64,000 bases of DNA from Streptomyces sp. NBC_00102 (GTDB lineage: Bacteria; Actinomycetota; Actinomycetes; Streptomycetales; Streptomycetaceae): assembly GCF_026343115.1 (NCBI RefSeq), contig NZ_JAPEMC010000003.1:310001-374000 (forward strand). Direction: 5' to 3'. Below are positions 8,541 through 17,170 of this stretch, piece after piece. The notes beneath the pieces are model-generated. The model did no database searches, was not told the DNA's origin, and saw only the letters and a list, made by a program, of their open reading frames with translations. Positions within the stretch are counted from its first letter, which is position 1. The number at the start of each line of letters is the position of its first letter. Made by a program: the position numbers and the translations under genes.

Positions 8541-9773
8541 TCAGCCGTTCTCGGCCGCGCGGCGGTCCATCACCGAGAGCGCGCGGTGTGCCAGCGGGTG
8601 CGTACGCACCAGTTCGGCCAGTGACGTGGTCCCCCGGGTGATCCCGGCGAACGCCTTCCAGGCGGGCCTGAAGGTCGTGAGCACAGCGTGCAGGACTCCG
8701 GGACGGCGCTCGAAGAGCTTGAGCATCCGGCGTCCGACGTTCATCTCGACGCCGAGTCCCGCCTTGATGGCGAAGGCGTAGTTGAGCGCCTGGCGCCGGG
8801 CGTCCACCGCGTCGCGGGCCTCGGCGATGCGTACGGCCCACTCCCCCGCGAGCCGTCCCGAGCGGAGTGCGAAGGAGATGCCCTCGCGGGTCCAGGGCTC
8901 CAGGAGGCCCGCCGCGTCTCCGCAGACCACGACCCGGCCCCGGGACAGCGGCGAGTCCTCGCTGCGGCAGCGGGTGAGGTGGCCGGAGGAGATCTTCGGC
9001 TCGAAGCCGGCCAGCCCGAGGCGGGCGACGAAGTCCTCCAGGTACCGCTTCGTCCCGGCGCCGTCGCCCCGGGCGGAGATCACGCCGACGGTCAGCGTGT
9101 CGCCTTTGGGGAAGACCCAGCCGTAACTACCGGGCATCGGGCCCCAGTCGATGAGTACGCGGCCCGCCCAGTCCTCGGCAACCGTCTCGGGGACGGGGAT
9201 CTCCGCCTCCAGGCCGAGGTCGACCTGATCGAGCTTCACCCCGACGTGGGCGCCTATGCGTCCGGCACTGCCGTCGGCGCCGACGACGGCCCGCGCGAGT
9301 ACCGTCTCGCCGCCGGCCAGCACCACCGCGACGGTGCGCCGGTCGGGTACGGACGAGCCGTGCTGCTCGACCCGCGCGACGGAGGCACCCGTTCGGAGCT
9401 CGGCGCCGGCTTTCTGCGCCTCCTCGACCAGCTGGGCGTCGAACTCGGGCCGGTTGATGAGGCCGAAGAGCATCCGCTTCGACTTGCGGGTGCGCACCAG
9501 CTTCCCGTTGAGGGAGAAGGTGACGGCGTGCACCCGGTCGCGCAGGGGAAGTTCGAATCCCGGCGGGAGCGAATCTCGCGAATATCCGATGATTCCGCCG
9601 CCGCATGTCTTGTAGCGGGGCAGCTCCGCCTTCTCCAGCAGCAGGACCCGACGGCCCGCGACGGCTGCCGCGTATGCCGCGGAGGCACCGGCGGGCCCTG
9701 CACCGACTACCACGACGTCCCACACCGACGACTCTTCGTGCTCACGCCCGGCGTCTGCGTTCTCGCTGCTCAC
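8541..9773 (-). CDS. Geranylgeranyl reductase family FAD-dependent oxidoreductase
   Basis: FAD flavoprotein of 410 residues. The N-terminal dinucleotide fold DVVVVGAGPAGASAAYAAA is at about residues 20-38. The KTCGGGIIGYSRDSLP segment is typical of geranylgeranyl reductases, and the second FAD motif VVCGDAAGLLEPWTREGI lies near residue 285. By family it would reduce isoprenoid double bonds, for example in menaquinone or lipid chains; it could also be a related hydroxylase. It is divergent from the M20 dipeptidase gene (195-bp gap) and has no operon partner. Confidence 0.88.
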   Translation of the reverse strand: MSSENADAGREHEESSVWDVVVVGAGPAGASAAYAAAVAGRRVLLLEKAELPRYKTCGGGIIGYSRDSLPPGFELPLRDRVHAVTFSLNGKLVRTRKSKRMLFGLINRPEFDAQLVEEAQKAGAELRTGASVARVEQHGSSVPDRRTVAVVLAGGETVLARAVVGADGSAGRIGAHVGVKLDQVDLGLEAEIPVPETVAEDWAGRVLIDWGPMPGSYGWVFPKGDTLTVGVISARGDGAGTKRYLEDFVARLGLAGFEPKISSGHLTRCRSEDSPLSRGRVVVCGDAAGLLEPWTREGISFALRSGRLAGEWAVRIAEARDAVDARRQALNYAFAIKAGLGVEMNVGRRMLKLFERRPGVLHAVLTTFRPAWKAFAGITRGTTSLAELVRTHPLAHRALSVMDRRAAENG

Positions 9774-9968
9774 GATGTGCTTCTGCTCCCGATCCGACCA
9801 GTTGCCCCAGCTACTGACGGCATCCTACGGCGCGTTCCGGCCAGGGTCCGCTGTGGGAGGATCGGCAGTGATTTCGTCGTACGGACAACGCCGGACAAAC
9901 GGCGTCGTCCACGGCCGCGCACGACCTGCGCCGCCGCACCCGGCACCGCACTACGAAGGAGCCTGCTC

Positions 9969-11333
9969 ATGACCGCCCGTCCGATCCCCGAAACCGTTGC
10001 CTCGCTGATGCCCCGCGCCAAGGCGGAGCTGAGCGAGCTGGTGGCGTTCCAGTCGGTGGCGGATCCCGCGCAGTTCCCGAAGAGCGAGTGCGAGGCCGCG
10101 GCCGGCTGGGTCGCCGACGCGCTCACCGCGGAGGGCTTCCAGGACGTCGCGCTGCTGGACACGCCCGACGGCACCCAGTCCGTGTACGGATACCTCCCCG
10201 GCCCGGCCGGTGCCCCGACCGTACTCCTCTACGCCCACTACGACGTGCAGCCGCCGCTCGACGAGTCGGCCTGGCTCTCCCCGCCGTTCGAGCTGACCGA
10301 GCGGGACGGACGCTGGTTCGGCCGGGGTACGGCGGACTGCAAGGGCGGCCTGATCATGCATCTGCTCGCGCTGCGCGCCCTCAAGGCGAACGACGGCGTG
10401 CCGGTCGGCGTGAAGGTGATCGCGGAGGGGTCCGAGGAGCAGGGCACCGGGGGGCTGGAGCGGTACGCGGAGGAGCACCCGGAGCTTCTCGTCGCGGACG
10501 CGATCGTCATCGGCGACGCGGGCAACTTCCGGGTCGGTCTGCCGACCGTCACCGCGACCCTGCGCGGGATGACGATGCTGCGTGTGACGCTCAACACCCT
10601 TGAGGGAAACCTGCATTCCGGCCAGTTCGGCGGCGCGGCCCCGGACGCGCTCGCCGCGATGATCCAGCTGCTCGCCTCGCTGCGCGCCGAGGACGGTACG
10701 ACGACGGTGGACGGGCTCACCGGGGACGCCTCCTGGGACGGGCTGCAGTACCCGGAGGAGGACTTCCGCAAGGACGCGAAGGTGCTGGACGGGGTGGAGC
10801 TGATCGGCGCGGGCACGGTCGCCGACCGTATCTGGGCGCGGCCGGCGGTGACCGTGATCGGGATCGACTGCCCGCCGGTCGTCGGTGCCACGCCGTCCGT
10901 CCAGGCGAGCGCGCGGGCGCAGGTCAGTCTGCGGGTGCCGCCGGGCCAGGACGCCGCCGAGGCGACGAAGCTGCTGACCGCGCACCTGGAGTCGCACGCC
11001 CCGTGGGGCGCGCGCGTCACCGTCGAACAGGTGGGCCAGGGCCAGCCGTTCCGTGCGGACGTGACGAGCCCGGCGTACACCTCGATGGCGGCGGCCATGC
11101 GGATCGCGTACCCCGGCGAGGAGATGCAGACGGCGGGCATGGGCGGGTCGATCCCGCTCTGCAACACGCTGGCGCAGCTGTATCCGGAGTCGGAGATCCT
11201 GCTCATCGGGCTGAGTGAGCCCGAGGCGCAGATCCACGCGGTGAACGAGAGCGTCTCACCCGAGGAGCTGGAGCGCCTCGCGGTCGCGGAGGCGCTGTTC
11301 CTGCAGAACTACGCGGCGTCCCGGCAGGGCTGA
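9969..11333 (+). CDS. M20 family dipeptidase
   Basis: Zinc-dependent peptidase of 454 residues. The start is ATG 9969 (MTARPIPETVASLMPR), preceded by AAGGAG; the frame is open much further upstream but overlaps the antisense flavoprotein gene there. Metal-ligand motifs are YAHYDVQPP (His and Asp), GRGTADCKGG (bridging Asp) and the catalytic GSEEQGTGG. The lid dimerisation domain spans about residues 190-330. By family it cleaves dipeptides or N-acyl amino acids in the cytoplasm. A large hairpin follows and separates it from the convergent Nudix fusion gene. Confidence 0.92.
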   Translation: MTARPIPETVASLMPRAKAELSELVAFQSVADPAQFPKSECEAAAGWVADALTAEGFQDVALLDTPDGTQSVYGYLPGPAGAPTVLLYAHYDVQPPLDESAWLSPPFELTERDGRWFGRGTADCKGGLIMHLLALRALKANDGVPVGVKVIAEGSEEQGTGGLERYAEEHPELLVADAIVIGDAGNFRVGLPTVTATLRGMTMLRVTLNTLEGNLHSGQFGGAAPDALAAMIQLLASLRAEDGTTTVDGLTGDASWDGLQYPEEDFRKDAKVLDGVELIGAGTVADRIWARPAVTVIGIDCPPVVGATPSVQASARAQVSLRVPPGQDAAEATKLLTAHLESHAPWGARVTVEQVGQGQPFRADVTSPAYTSMAAAMRIAYPGEEMQTAGMGGSIPLCNTLAQLYPESEILLIGLSEPEAQIHAVNESVSPEELERLAVAEALFLQNYAASRQG

Positions 11334-11355
11334 CGGGCACACCGCCCACCGGCAC

Positions 11356-11398
11356 ACGGCGCGGGGCAGGCCCCGTCTTCGGGGCCGGCCCGCGCCGT
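11356..11398. terminator. Bidirectional terminator hairpin
   Basis: The outer stem ACGGCGCGGG/CCCGCGCCGT pairs 11356-11365 with 11389-11398. It encloses an inner hairpin GGCCCCG-TCTT-CGGGGCC at 11369-11386. It lies between convergent genes, four bases from the stop of the minus-strand gene. Confidence 0.8.
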
Positions 11399-11402
11399 TC
11401 GC

Positions 11403-12458
11403 TCAGCCGACCGGCGCGCCGGCCTCCAGGTTGAGCACGGTTGAGCGTTCGCGGGCCCTGAGCGCCCAGCGCAGGCGGGTGTAGCGGGTCGGCGGGAGGA
11501 GGGCTGCGGCCTCCTCCTCGGTGACGAAGCGCCAGTCCCGCAGTTCGGAGTTCTGGAGACGCAGCCCAGCGGCGTCCTCGTCCCGCAGCACCCCGCCGTC
11601 GAAGAGGAACCGCAGGCCGCCGTAGCCGGGCGGTCTCGGTGCCTCCCAGTCGACCACGAGCAGCGCGGGCTCGGTGGCCAGGACGAGGCCGATCTCCTCG
11701 GCCACCTCCCGGACTCCCGCCCTGGCCGGTGCCTCGCCCTTCTCGACTATCCCGCCGGGAAACTCCCAGCCCGCCTTGTAGGTGGGGTCGACGAGGAGGA
11801 CCCGGCCGCGTTCGTCGAAGAGGAGGACCCCGGCGGCGACGGTTTCGGCGGTGGGGGCCGGGTTCTGGACGATCCCGCACTCCCCCGCGACGCCGGTGCG
11901 TACGGCTTCCTCGATCCGCAGCGCGGTCTCGCGCGGCGAAAGGCCGCCGGTGTCGATGACGTGGGCGTCGGCGGTGAGCCACGGGAGGGCCGCGCGGTAG
12001 GGCTCGATGTGGTCGAGACACCAACTGCGGGTGCGCAGGCTCCGCTCGGGGTCCGCGGAGAGCTCGGGGTCGGGGTGCTCCTGCCGCGCCGAGATCCGTC
12101 GGCGCAGGATCGTTTCCTCGGGGCGGAGCAGCACATGGTGGACGGGGATGCGGCGGGCGGCGAGCCCGCCGAATATCTCGTCCCTGTACTCCTGCCGCAA
12201 CAGCGTCATCGGCACCACGAGGGTGCCGGGCACCTCGGCGAGCAGAGCCGCCGCGGTGTCCACGACCAGGCGCCGCCAGATGGGGAGGTCCTGGAAGTCG
12301 GTCACCTCCGCCAGTCGTTTCTGGGGCAGCAGCCCGCGCAGCGCCGCGCCGGTCAGCCCGGGGTCGTACAGCGTGCTGTTCGGGATCAGATCGAGCAGTT
12401 CGCAGGCCGCGCCTGTCTTGCCCGCACCGAACGCACCATTGACCCAGACGACAATCAC
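11403..12458 (-). CDS. TmrB-like P-loop kinase fused to a Nudix hydrolase
   Basis: Two-domain protein of about 351 residues. The N-terminal half starts VNGAFGAGKTGAACELL (P-loop) and continues with segments like those of TmrB, the Bacillus tunicamycin-resistance ATP-binding protein (DFQDLPIWRRL, VPMTLLRQEY, HHVLLRP). The C-terminal half is a Nudix domain with the box GGIVEKGEAPARAGVREVAEEIG. GTG 12458 has GGAG nine bases upstream and places the P-loop at the extreme N-terminus, as in TmrB; an ATG at 12515 would add 19 residues. By family the kinase half may phosphorylate or bind a small molecule and the Nudix half may cleave a nucleoside diphosphate-X bond. The substrate is unknown. Confidence 0.85.
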   Translation of the reverse strand: MIVVWVNGAFGAGKTGAACELLDLIPNSTLYDPGLTGAALRGLLPQKRLAEVTDFQDLPIWRRLVVDTAAALLAEVPGTLVVPMTLLRQEYRDEIFGGLAARRIPVHHVLLRPEETILRRRISARQEHPDPELSADPERSLRTRSWCLDHIEPYRAALPWLTADAHVIDTGGLSPRETALRIEEAVRTGVAGECGIVQNPAPTAETVAAGVLLFDERGRVLLVDPTYKAGWEFPGGIVEKGEAPARAGVREVAEEIGLVLATEPALLVVDWEAPRPPGYGGLRFLFDGGVLRDEDAAGLRLQNSELRDWRFVTEEEAAALLPPTRYTRLRWALRARERSTVLNLEAGAPVG

Positions 12459-13306
12459 GAGTACTCCAAGACCGGAAGGCCGCTGACCAGCGGCGGAGCG
12501 GGTTTGCCGGTTCATCTGGGAGAGGTGTGGGAAATGGGGGTGTCCACAGCCCGGCTCCTACAACCGACTTCTCCCAGACCCTCTGGAGATACCCAGCGAT
12601 CCGTTCTTCCATCGCGCTCGTCACCTCGCTGTACGTTCCCTCCAGTCTGGGCAGCTCATGCCGGCTGGTGACCGCACGGGCGGTGGCGATGGTGACCTTG
12701 CGCCGGAGCCGCCGCAACCGCACCAGGGCTCGCCCTCCTCATCGGGAACGGTTCCGCGCAAGCGGCCGAGCGCGGCAGCCGGCTCTCCTCCCAGCTGGTG
12801 GGCGGGGTCGAGAACTCCGTGCGCGAGCTGGACGACACCGACGGAAGCACCGCAGGCCCGTTCTGGGCGGGCGGGCTGTGGCAGAGCGTCGCCAGAGTCG
12901 TCGCCAACGCCCGTGATGGCAGCGCCGCCGGCCGCCGCCTGCCCCGCGCTGGACGCCGACGGACAGGTGGGTGACGGCAAGCTGTGAGCCCGCGCGGACG
13001 AGGGCGATGACCCGGCCGATACCCAAGGTGGCTCCGGCGACCAACGCAGTCCAGCAGACAGTGCTCAGGCGTGTTCTCTCTCCTCCCGGGGGGGGGCCGT
13101 CGGGGAAGGCCCCCCGGGAGGGCCGCTCCGTGAGGGCACCCGTGCGGTGATGCCGTCGGGTACGCGGGCGGGGTGACAACTGGGTCACGACCCGGTTCAG
13201 GGACACCAGAGGCGTTCAATTGGCACGACAGGTCGGCGACCTGCTTCGCACCGCGAAGCCTTCAGGTCTAGGGAGAGGGGAAGCAGCCCGGTGAAATCGC
13301 GGCTGG
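12459..13306. other. Gene-poor stretch with possible gene fragments and hairpins
   Basis: No intact gene is convincing here. Three short stretches read like protein. On the minus strand, about 12575-12690 gives VTSRHELPRLEGTYSEV. On the plus strand, about 12732-12960 gives SRLSSQLVGGVENSVRELDD. On the minus strand, about 12960-13060 gives WTALVAGATLGIGRVIALV, a membrane-like segment. Each lacks a proper start or end, so they are probably decayed remains next to the mobile island. The structures are a 12-bp stem CCTCCCGGGGGG (13082-13093/13110-13121), a palindrome CAGGTCGGCGACCTG (13229-13243) and a 7-bp hairpin GCTTCGC-ACC-GCGAAGC (13243-13259). Confidence 0.45.
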
Positions 13307-14637
13307 CTGAACCGCCCCGGGTTCGGTAGAGACTTCATATTGCGGTTGTGACCTGGGGTTTCGTGGTCGCGCGGTAGTAGTTGGTCTCGTATTCGACGGG
13401 TGGGATGTGCCCTATTTCACCGTGGAGCCGGCGGTGGCAGTACCAGTCCACCCACTCCGCGGTAGCGAGCTCGACCTGGGAAAGAGTCCTCCAGGGGCGC
13501 CCCGGTTTGATCAGCTCGGTCTTGAACAGGCCGATCGCGGACTCCATGAGGGCGTTGTCGTAGGCGTCGCCGACCGAGCCGATCGAGGCGGCGATGCCGG
13601 CGGCTGCCAGGTGCTCGGCGAGCCGGAAGCTCGTGTACTGCGACCCGGCATCGGAATGATGTATCAACTCGCCGCGCCGGTGGGGGTGTTCATCGCGGTC
13701 GCGTTGCCACAGGGCCATGTCCAGAGTGTCCAGGACGAGCTTGGTCTCCTTCGATGTGGCAGCGGACCAGCCGACGATCCGGCGGGAGAAGGTGTCGACG
13801 ACGAAGGCGACGTAGACGACCCCCGACCAGGTCTTGACGTGGGTGAAGTCGGCGACCCAGTAGCGGTTGGGGGCCGACGCGACGAACTTGCGGTCCAGCA
13901 GGTCCGGTGCCCGCTCGACGCTGCTGTCCTGGATCGTGGTGATGACCTTCCTTCCGCGGACGGCGCCGGTGATGCCGAGCTCGCGCATGAGACGTTCGAC
14001 GGTGCACCGGGCCACGGTGTGGCCCTGTCGGTGCAGCTCGCGCCAGACTTTCCTGGCGCCGTAGACACGGTAGTTGGCCTCGTGGACCTCGGTGATCGCG
14101 TCCTTGAGGACGGCGTCCCGCACCTGTCTGGCCGAAGGTTCGGCGGCGCGTTTCTTCGCCGCGTAGTAGGTGGAGGGGGCGATCTTGCAGTCGTGCTCGG
14201 CGAGTACGCGGCAGATCGGCTCGACACCGCCGAAGCGGGCCCGGTGCTCGTCGATGAACGCTACGAGCGTGTGTGTGCCGGTCGAGCTCGGCCGCGAAGA
14301 AAGACGCCGCAGCCTTCAGGATGTCGTTCGCGCGGCGCAATTCGGCGTTCTCCTTCTTCAACGCCTTCATCGCCGCGGACTCCTCCGACGTCGTGCCCGG
14401 ACGCTGCCCGGAGTCGATCTCGTCCCGCCTGACCCAGTTCCGCAGGGTCTCGGCCGAACCGATACCGAGCTTCTGGGCGACCGCCCGCACGGCAGCCGAC
14501 TCGTTCGGGTAGTCACCGCGGACCTCGCCGACCATACGAACCGCTCGTTTGCGCAGCTCAACGGGATAAGAGGAAGGGCGTGCCATGACTCAATCCTTTC
14601 ACGGAATTGAGTCTCCACTCGACCCGGGGCGGTTCAG
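13307..14637 (-). mobile_element. IS3 family insertion sequence, complete (1331 bp)
   Basis: Terminal inverted repeats of 27 bp are at 13307-13333 and 14611-14637. They match at 23 of 27 positions, and the outer 15 bases CTGAACCGCCCCGGG are identical. Between them lies an IS3-type transposase split over two frames. No 3-bp target duplication is visible (TGG on the left, GGT on the right). This agrees with a rearrangement or deletion at one side: the right flank is the middle of an IS5-type transposase whose other half is missing. Confidence 0.93.
13335..14586 (-). CDS. IS3 family transposase (OrfA/OrfB, programmed frameshift)
   Basis: Transposase produced from two overlapping frames. OrfA starts at 14586 (MARPSSYPVELRKRAVRMV) with a helix-turn-helix and a Leu-rich coil (MKALKKENAELRRANDILK). 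OrfB continues in another frame from about 14280 (TLVAFIDEHRARFGG) to 13335. It carries the DDE integrase core: YWVADFTHVKTW, HHSDAGSQYTS and SIGSVGDAYDNALMES with the final Glu. A ribosomal frameshift near 14270-14285 is expected, as in other IS3 elements; the OrfA frame stays open to 13690 by chance. The catalytic residues are all present, so the enzyme looks intact. Confidence 0.92.
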
Positions 14638-15152
14638 GGTGACGTCGTTGACGTTCGCCGCAGTCGTGATCACCTTGAGTGGGGTGCCGCGTCCGTCGCA
14701 GATCAAGTGGTGTTTGCTGCCCGTCTTCCGCCGGTCGACCGGCGACGGGCCGGTGTCGGCGCCCCCTTTTTCGCGCGGATGTGGGAACCATCCACGCACG
14801 CCCGCGACCAGTCGAGCTCACCGGCCGCGTTCAACTCCGCGAGCAGAACCCGGTGCAGCCGGTCGAAGACCCCGGCCTTCTGCCACCGGTCCAGACGACG
14901 CCAGCAGGTCTGCCCTGAACCGAACCCCAGCTCCAGCGGCAGGAGTTGCCAGGCTATGTCGTTGTAAAGGACGAACAGGATGCCCTGGAGACAGAGCCGA
15001 TCCGACACCGGCCTCGGCCCCGGAGACCGCTCCGGCCACGGCGGCAGCAACGGCTCGACCAGAGCCCACAACTCATCGTCCACGATCCACGGTCGAGTAC
15101 CCACACCCTCACGAACGGCCGAATTATCCGGTAACGCCCTACCAGCCATCAT
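14638..15152 (-). pseudogene. Truncated IS5-type transposase (OrfA plus start of OrfB)
   Basis: OrfA (15152 to 14703, 149 residues) holds the N-terminal DDE domain: RPWIVDDELWALVEPLLPP, NDIAWQLLPLELGFGSGQT and DGSHIRAKKG. OrfB is read after an expected shift at the A-rich GCGCGAAAAAGGG (KKG) site. It runs through TDTGPSPVDRRKTGSKHHL-like sequence to ANVNDVTL, then enters IS3 sequence and stops. The C-terminal catalytic residues are lost, so it cannot act alone. Confidence 0.88.
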
Positions 15153-15175
15153 TCACAAGATTGTGTTACGAGCTC
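14638..15175 (-). mobile_element. IS5-type element (IS427-like group), truncated by the IS3 insertion
   Basis: Only the transposase 5' half and one end survive. The surviving end, GATTGTGTTACGAGCTC at 15159-15175, differs by one base from the terminal repeat of the full copy at 24466-25364, to which the rest is also closely related. The sequence stops at the IS3 boundary (14637/14638). The missing half is not found on the other side of the IS3 element, so it was deleted rather than simply displaced. Confidence 0.88.
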
Positions 15176-15203
15176 TAACGGATCTTGTTGTTCTCAGAGG
15201 GCG

Positions 15204-15608
15204 TTAAGTCCGTTTCTGGTAGCGGCCTCGTCCGGGTTGGGTGAGGAAGCCTTGGCGGGTGAGGCGTCCGAGGCGGCTGCGGGTGACGTTCATGGCCGGG
15301 TCGTCGGTGGGCATGCCGAGGAGTTCGTGCAGTTCCCGGACTCGGAATGCCTGGTCGGGGTGCTGGTTGAAGGCGTTCACGATGGCTTGGTAGGTGGTGG
15401 CCTGTTCGGGCGGATCGAGCTCGCCTCCGGTGCCGGTCGGCACCATTTCGGCGATGACCTTTCGGGTGGTGGCCAGGTCCGCGAGACGCGCTTCGGTCTC
15501 GGCGAGTGCGCCGGTCAAGTCCTCGACCTGACTGCGGAGTTCATCGGCACGGGCAACGGCTTCGTCGTGGCGGGCCTGGAGATCCGTCAGGAACTCGGTG
15601 ATGTTCAC
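15204..15608 (-). CDS. IS passenger protein: coiled coil plus winged-helix-like domain
   Basis: Unrecognised protein of 134 residues starting at GTG 15608, whose last bases overlap the transposase stop (GTGA), so it should be translated by re-initiation after the transposase. Residues 1-50 form a coiled coil (LQARHDEAVARADELRSQV, then a similar heptad stretch). Residues 75-134 look like a small winged helix with a marR/replication-type pattern: TTYQAIVNAFNQHPDQAF, LHELLG, VTRSRLGRLTRQGFLTQPG. It ends seven bases inside the IS end. It could be a regulator or DNA-binding helper of transposition; this is inference. Confidence 0.82.
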   Translation of the reverse strand: MNITEFLTDLQARHDEAVARADELRSQVEDLTGALAETEARLADLATTRKVIAEMVPTGTGGELDPPEQATTYQAIVNAFNQHPDQAFRVRELHELLGMPTDDPAMNVTRSRLGRLTRQGFLTQPGRGRYQKRT

Positions 15609-16459
15609 GCGGCCGTCCTGAGGGTGTCGCGCCAGGTGGGGGTGGGTGTGGTGAGGCGACGGGACATGTTCGCGGTGGAGGCCCAGTAGACGCGTGAGGC
15701 GGAGGTGTCGGGCCGGTGGTCGTACTCGCGGGCCAGTCGCCGGTGCAGCATCAGGGTGCCGTTGACCTGCTCGACCACCCACCGTTTCGGCTGCGGGACA
15801 AAGCCCTTGCCCTTGTCGGCCGGGTTGCGGCGCACCACCTCGACGGTGATGTCCAGCAGTGCCCCGTGGATGATGACTTCGTCCTTGAAGCCCTGGTCCA
15901 CCAGGGCCTTCTCCAGACGGTTCCCGCACCGTTCAGCGGCCTGGTCGAGCAGGGCGGTGCCTGCGGCGTTGTCGTGGGCGGAGGCGGCCAGGACGACGAC
16001 GCCGATGATCAGCCCCAGCACGTCGACGGCCAGTCCCCGCTTGCGCCCCGGCGTCCTCTTGTTCACATCCAGTCCCGTCGTGGTCTTCGGGACACCCGCG
16101 GCCGCACGCACGGACTGGGTGTCGATGACCACGAGGGACGGGTCCTCTAATCGGCGGGCTTTCTCCCGTACCTGACAGCGCAGGAGTTCCTGGATCCGCT
16201 GGTCGAGGCCGTCCTGGCGCCAGAGCGTGAAGTAGTAGAACACCGCCGACCAGGCCGGCAGATCGTGGGGCAGATAGCGCCACTGACAGCCTGTCCGGTT
16301 CTGGTAGAAGGTCGCGTTCACGACCTCCCAGAGATCACAGGTCCCGGGGTCTCCGGTCGCCGACCGCCTCACCCGGTCCCGCTTCCAGGCCGTGATCATC
16401 GGCTCGATCAACGCCCAATGCTCGTCCGACAAGTCACTCGGATACGGTCTTCGGTCCAT
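15605..16459 (-). CDS. IS5 family transposase (IS1031/ISL2-like), intact
   Basis: DDE transposase of 284 residues from ATG 16459 (MDRRPYPSDLSDEHWALIEP); an in-frame start at 16516 is less likely. Markers are the N-terminal domain with FYQNRTGCQWRYLPHDLPAW, first Asp in VVIDTQSVRAA, second Asp in DVLGLIIGVVVLAASAHD, and the final Glu in the WVVEQVNGTLMLHRRLAREYD region. It is a single uninterrupted frame, unlike the two-frame IS5-type copies nearby. The stop overlaps the passenger gene start by 4 bases. Confidence 0.92.
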   Translation of the reverse strand: MDRRPYPSDLSDEHWALIEPMITAWKRDRVRRSATGDPGTCDLWEVVNATFYQNRTGCQWRYLPHDLPAWSAVFYYFTLWRQDGLDQRIQELLRCQVREKARRLEDPSLVVIDTQSVRAAAGVPKTTTGLDVNKRTPGRKRGLAVDVLGLIIGVVVLAASAHDNAAGTALLDQAAERCGNRLEKALVDQGFKDEVIIHGALLDITVEVVRRNPADKGKGFVPQPKRWVVEQVNGTLMLHRRLAREYDHRPDTSASRVYWASTANMSRRLTTPTPTWRDTLRTAA

Positions 16460-16580
16460 GCCCGCATCCCAGCATGCACATGGCGAACGGCTGGCTCGTA
16501 CGGCGATCAGTCCCACGATCGAGCGATCACGAACCGAGGAAGATCGGACTTAACGCCCTCTCAAGGGATATCCGGAATGG

Positions 16581-16630
16581 CCCCGATGAGGTGAAGCAGC
16601 CATAGATGTGACTGCTTCACCTCATCGGGG
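16581..16630. terminator. Terminator hairpin, 19-bp perfect stem
   Basis: CCCCGATGAGGTGAAGCAG (16581-16599) pairs perfectly with 16612-16630 around a 12-base loop. It lies 17 bases past the stop of the small membrane gene at 16647, in the right place to end the RHS/immunity transcript. It also insulates that unit from the IS. Confidence 0.85.
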
Positions 16631-16646
16631 TAGAGAGTGGGCCCAG

Positions 16647-17159
16647 TCAGAGGACGAGGATCGTCGCCCAGAGTGCCCACAGTGCCAACGCAAGAACGAG
16701 TACGGCTCCTCCGCTGAGCCAACGGCCGACCCAGGCGAGAGTTCTCGGTCCCGCCATCCCGGTTCGCAGCGCCCGCTGGGCCAGCAGGTGGCTGAGCTGG
16801 CGGGACACGAACAGCGCACTCGGCACTGCAGGGATCAGAGAGAGCGCGACCGGCAGATACGGATCACCGGCTGGGATGCTCAGGAGCAGCAGGAGCATCC
16901 CGACTCCGAGGAGAGCCGCAACCACGAACCAGAACCATGAGCGGAGCGCCAGTGCGGCCGCTCCTGGGTTCCACACGCTGTTCGCATCTCGGCGATGGAT
17001 CTTTCCGGGCCGGGCCTGGAGCAGGTCTGATACCGCCTTGTCGGATTCAGCGGCAGATAGTGCTGCCTCCCTGCGATCTCCTCGCGTGAAAACAAGGAAA
17101 ATGAGGGTGACCAAGAGGGTCTCGCAAGGATGAATGATTTTCTCGCCCAACCGGGTCAT
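16647..17159 (-). CDS. Small multi-pass membrane protein, candidate immunity partner of the RHS toxin
   Basis: Unrecognised protein of about 170 residues. ATG 17159 has AAGGA nine bases upstream and follows the RHS stop by 11 bases; in-frame starts at 17177 or further would overlap the RHS gene. Hydrophobic segments lie at about residues 13-27 (LLVTLIFLVF), 70-95 (WFWFVVAALLGVGMLLLLL), 97-116 and 149-169 (VLVLALALWALWA), with a charged loop between the first two. A small gene directly behind a polymorphic toxin is typically its immunity gene; a membrane immunity protein would fit a toxin acting at or through the membrane. The link rests on position only. Confidence 0.6.
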   Translation of the reverse strand: MTRLGEKIIHPCETLLVTLIFLVFTRGDRREAALSAAESDKAVSDLLQARPGKIHRRDANSVWNPGAAALALRSWFWFVVAALLGVGMLLLLLSIPAGDPYLPVALSLIPAVPSALFVSRQLSHLLAQRALRTGMAGPRTLAWVGRWLSGGAVLVLALALWALWATILVL

Positions 17160-17170
17160 CACGCATTTCC

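Larger units (their letters stand above)
15197..16560 (-). mobile_element. IS5-type insertion sequence (IS1031/ISL2-like), complete, with passenger gene
   Basis: The 16-bp terminal inverted repeats GAGGGCGTTAAGTCCG (15197-15212) and its complement (16545-16560) are perfect. They are flanked by a direct 3-bp repeat TCA (15194-15196 and 16561-16563). A 3-bp TNA target duplication is the norm for the IS1031/ISL2 groups of the IS5 family. The 1364-bp element holds a transposase gene followed by a second, overlapping gene. The intact ends and target duplication suggest a recent insertion. Confidence 0.93.

Noticed and set aside
12575..12723. Minus-strand N-terminal piece VTSRHELPRLEGTYSEV as a separate gene upstream of the Nudix fusion
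   Set aside because: The frame runs on into shadow sequence of the Nudix gene and lacks its own stop nearby, so only a remnant could be noted.
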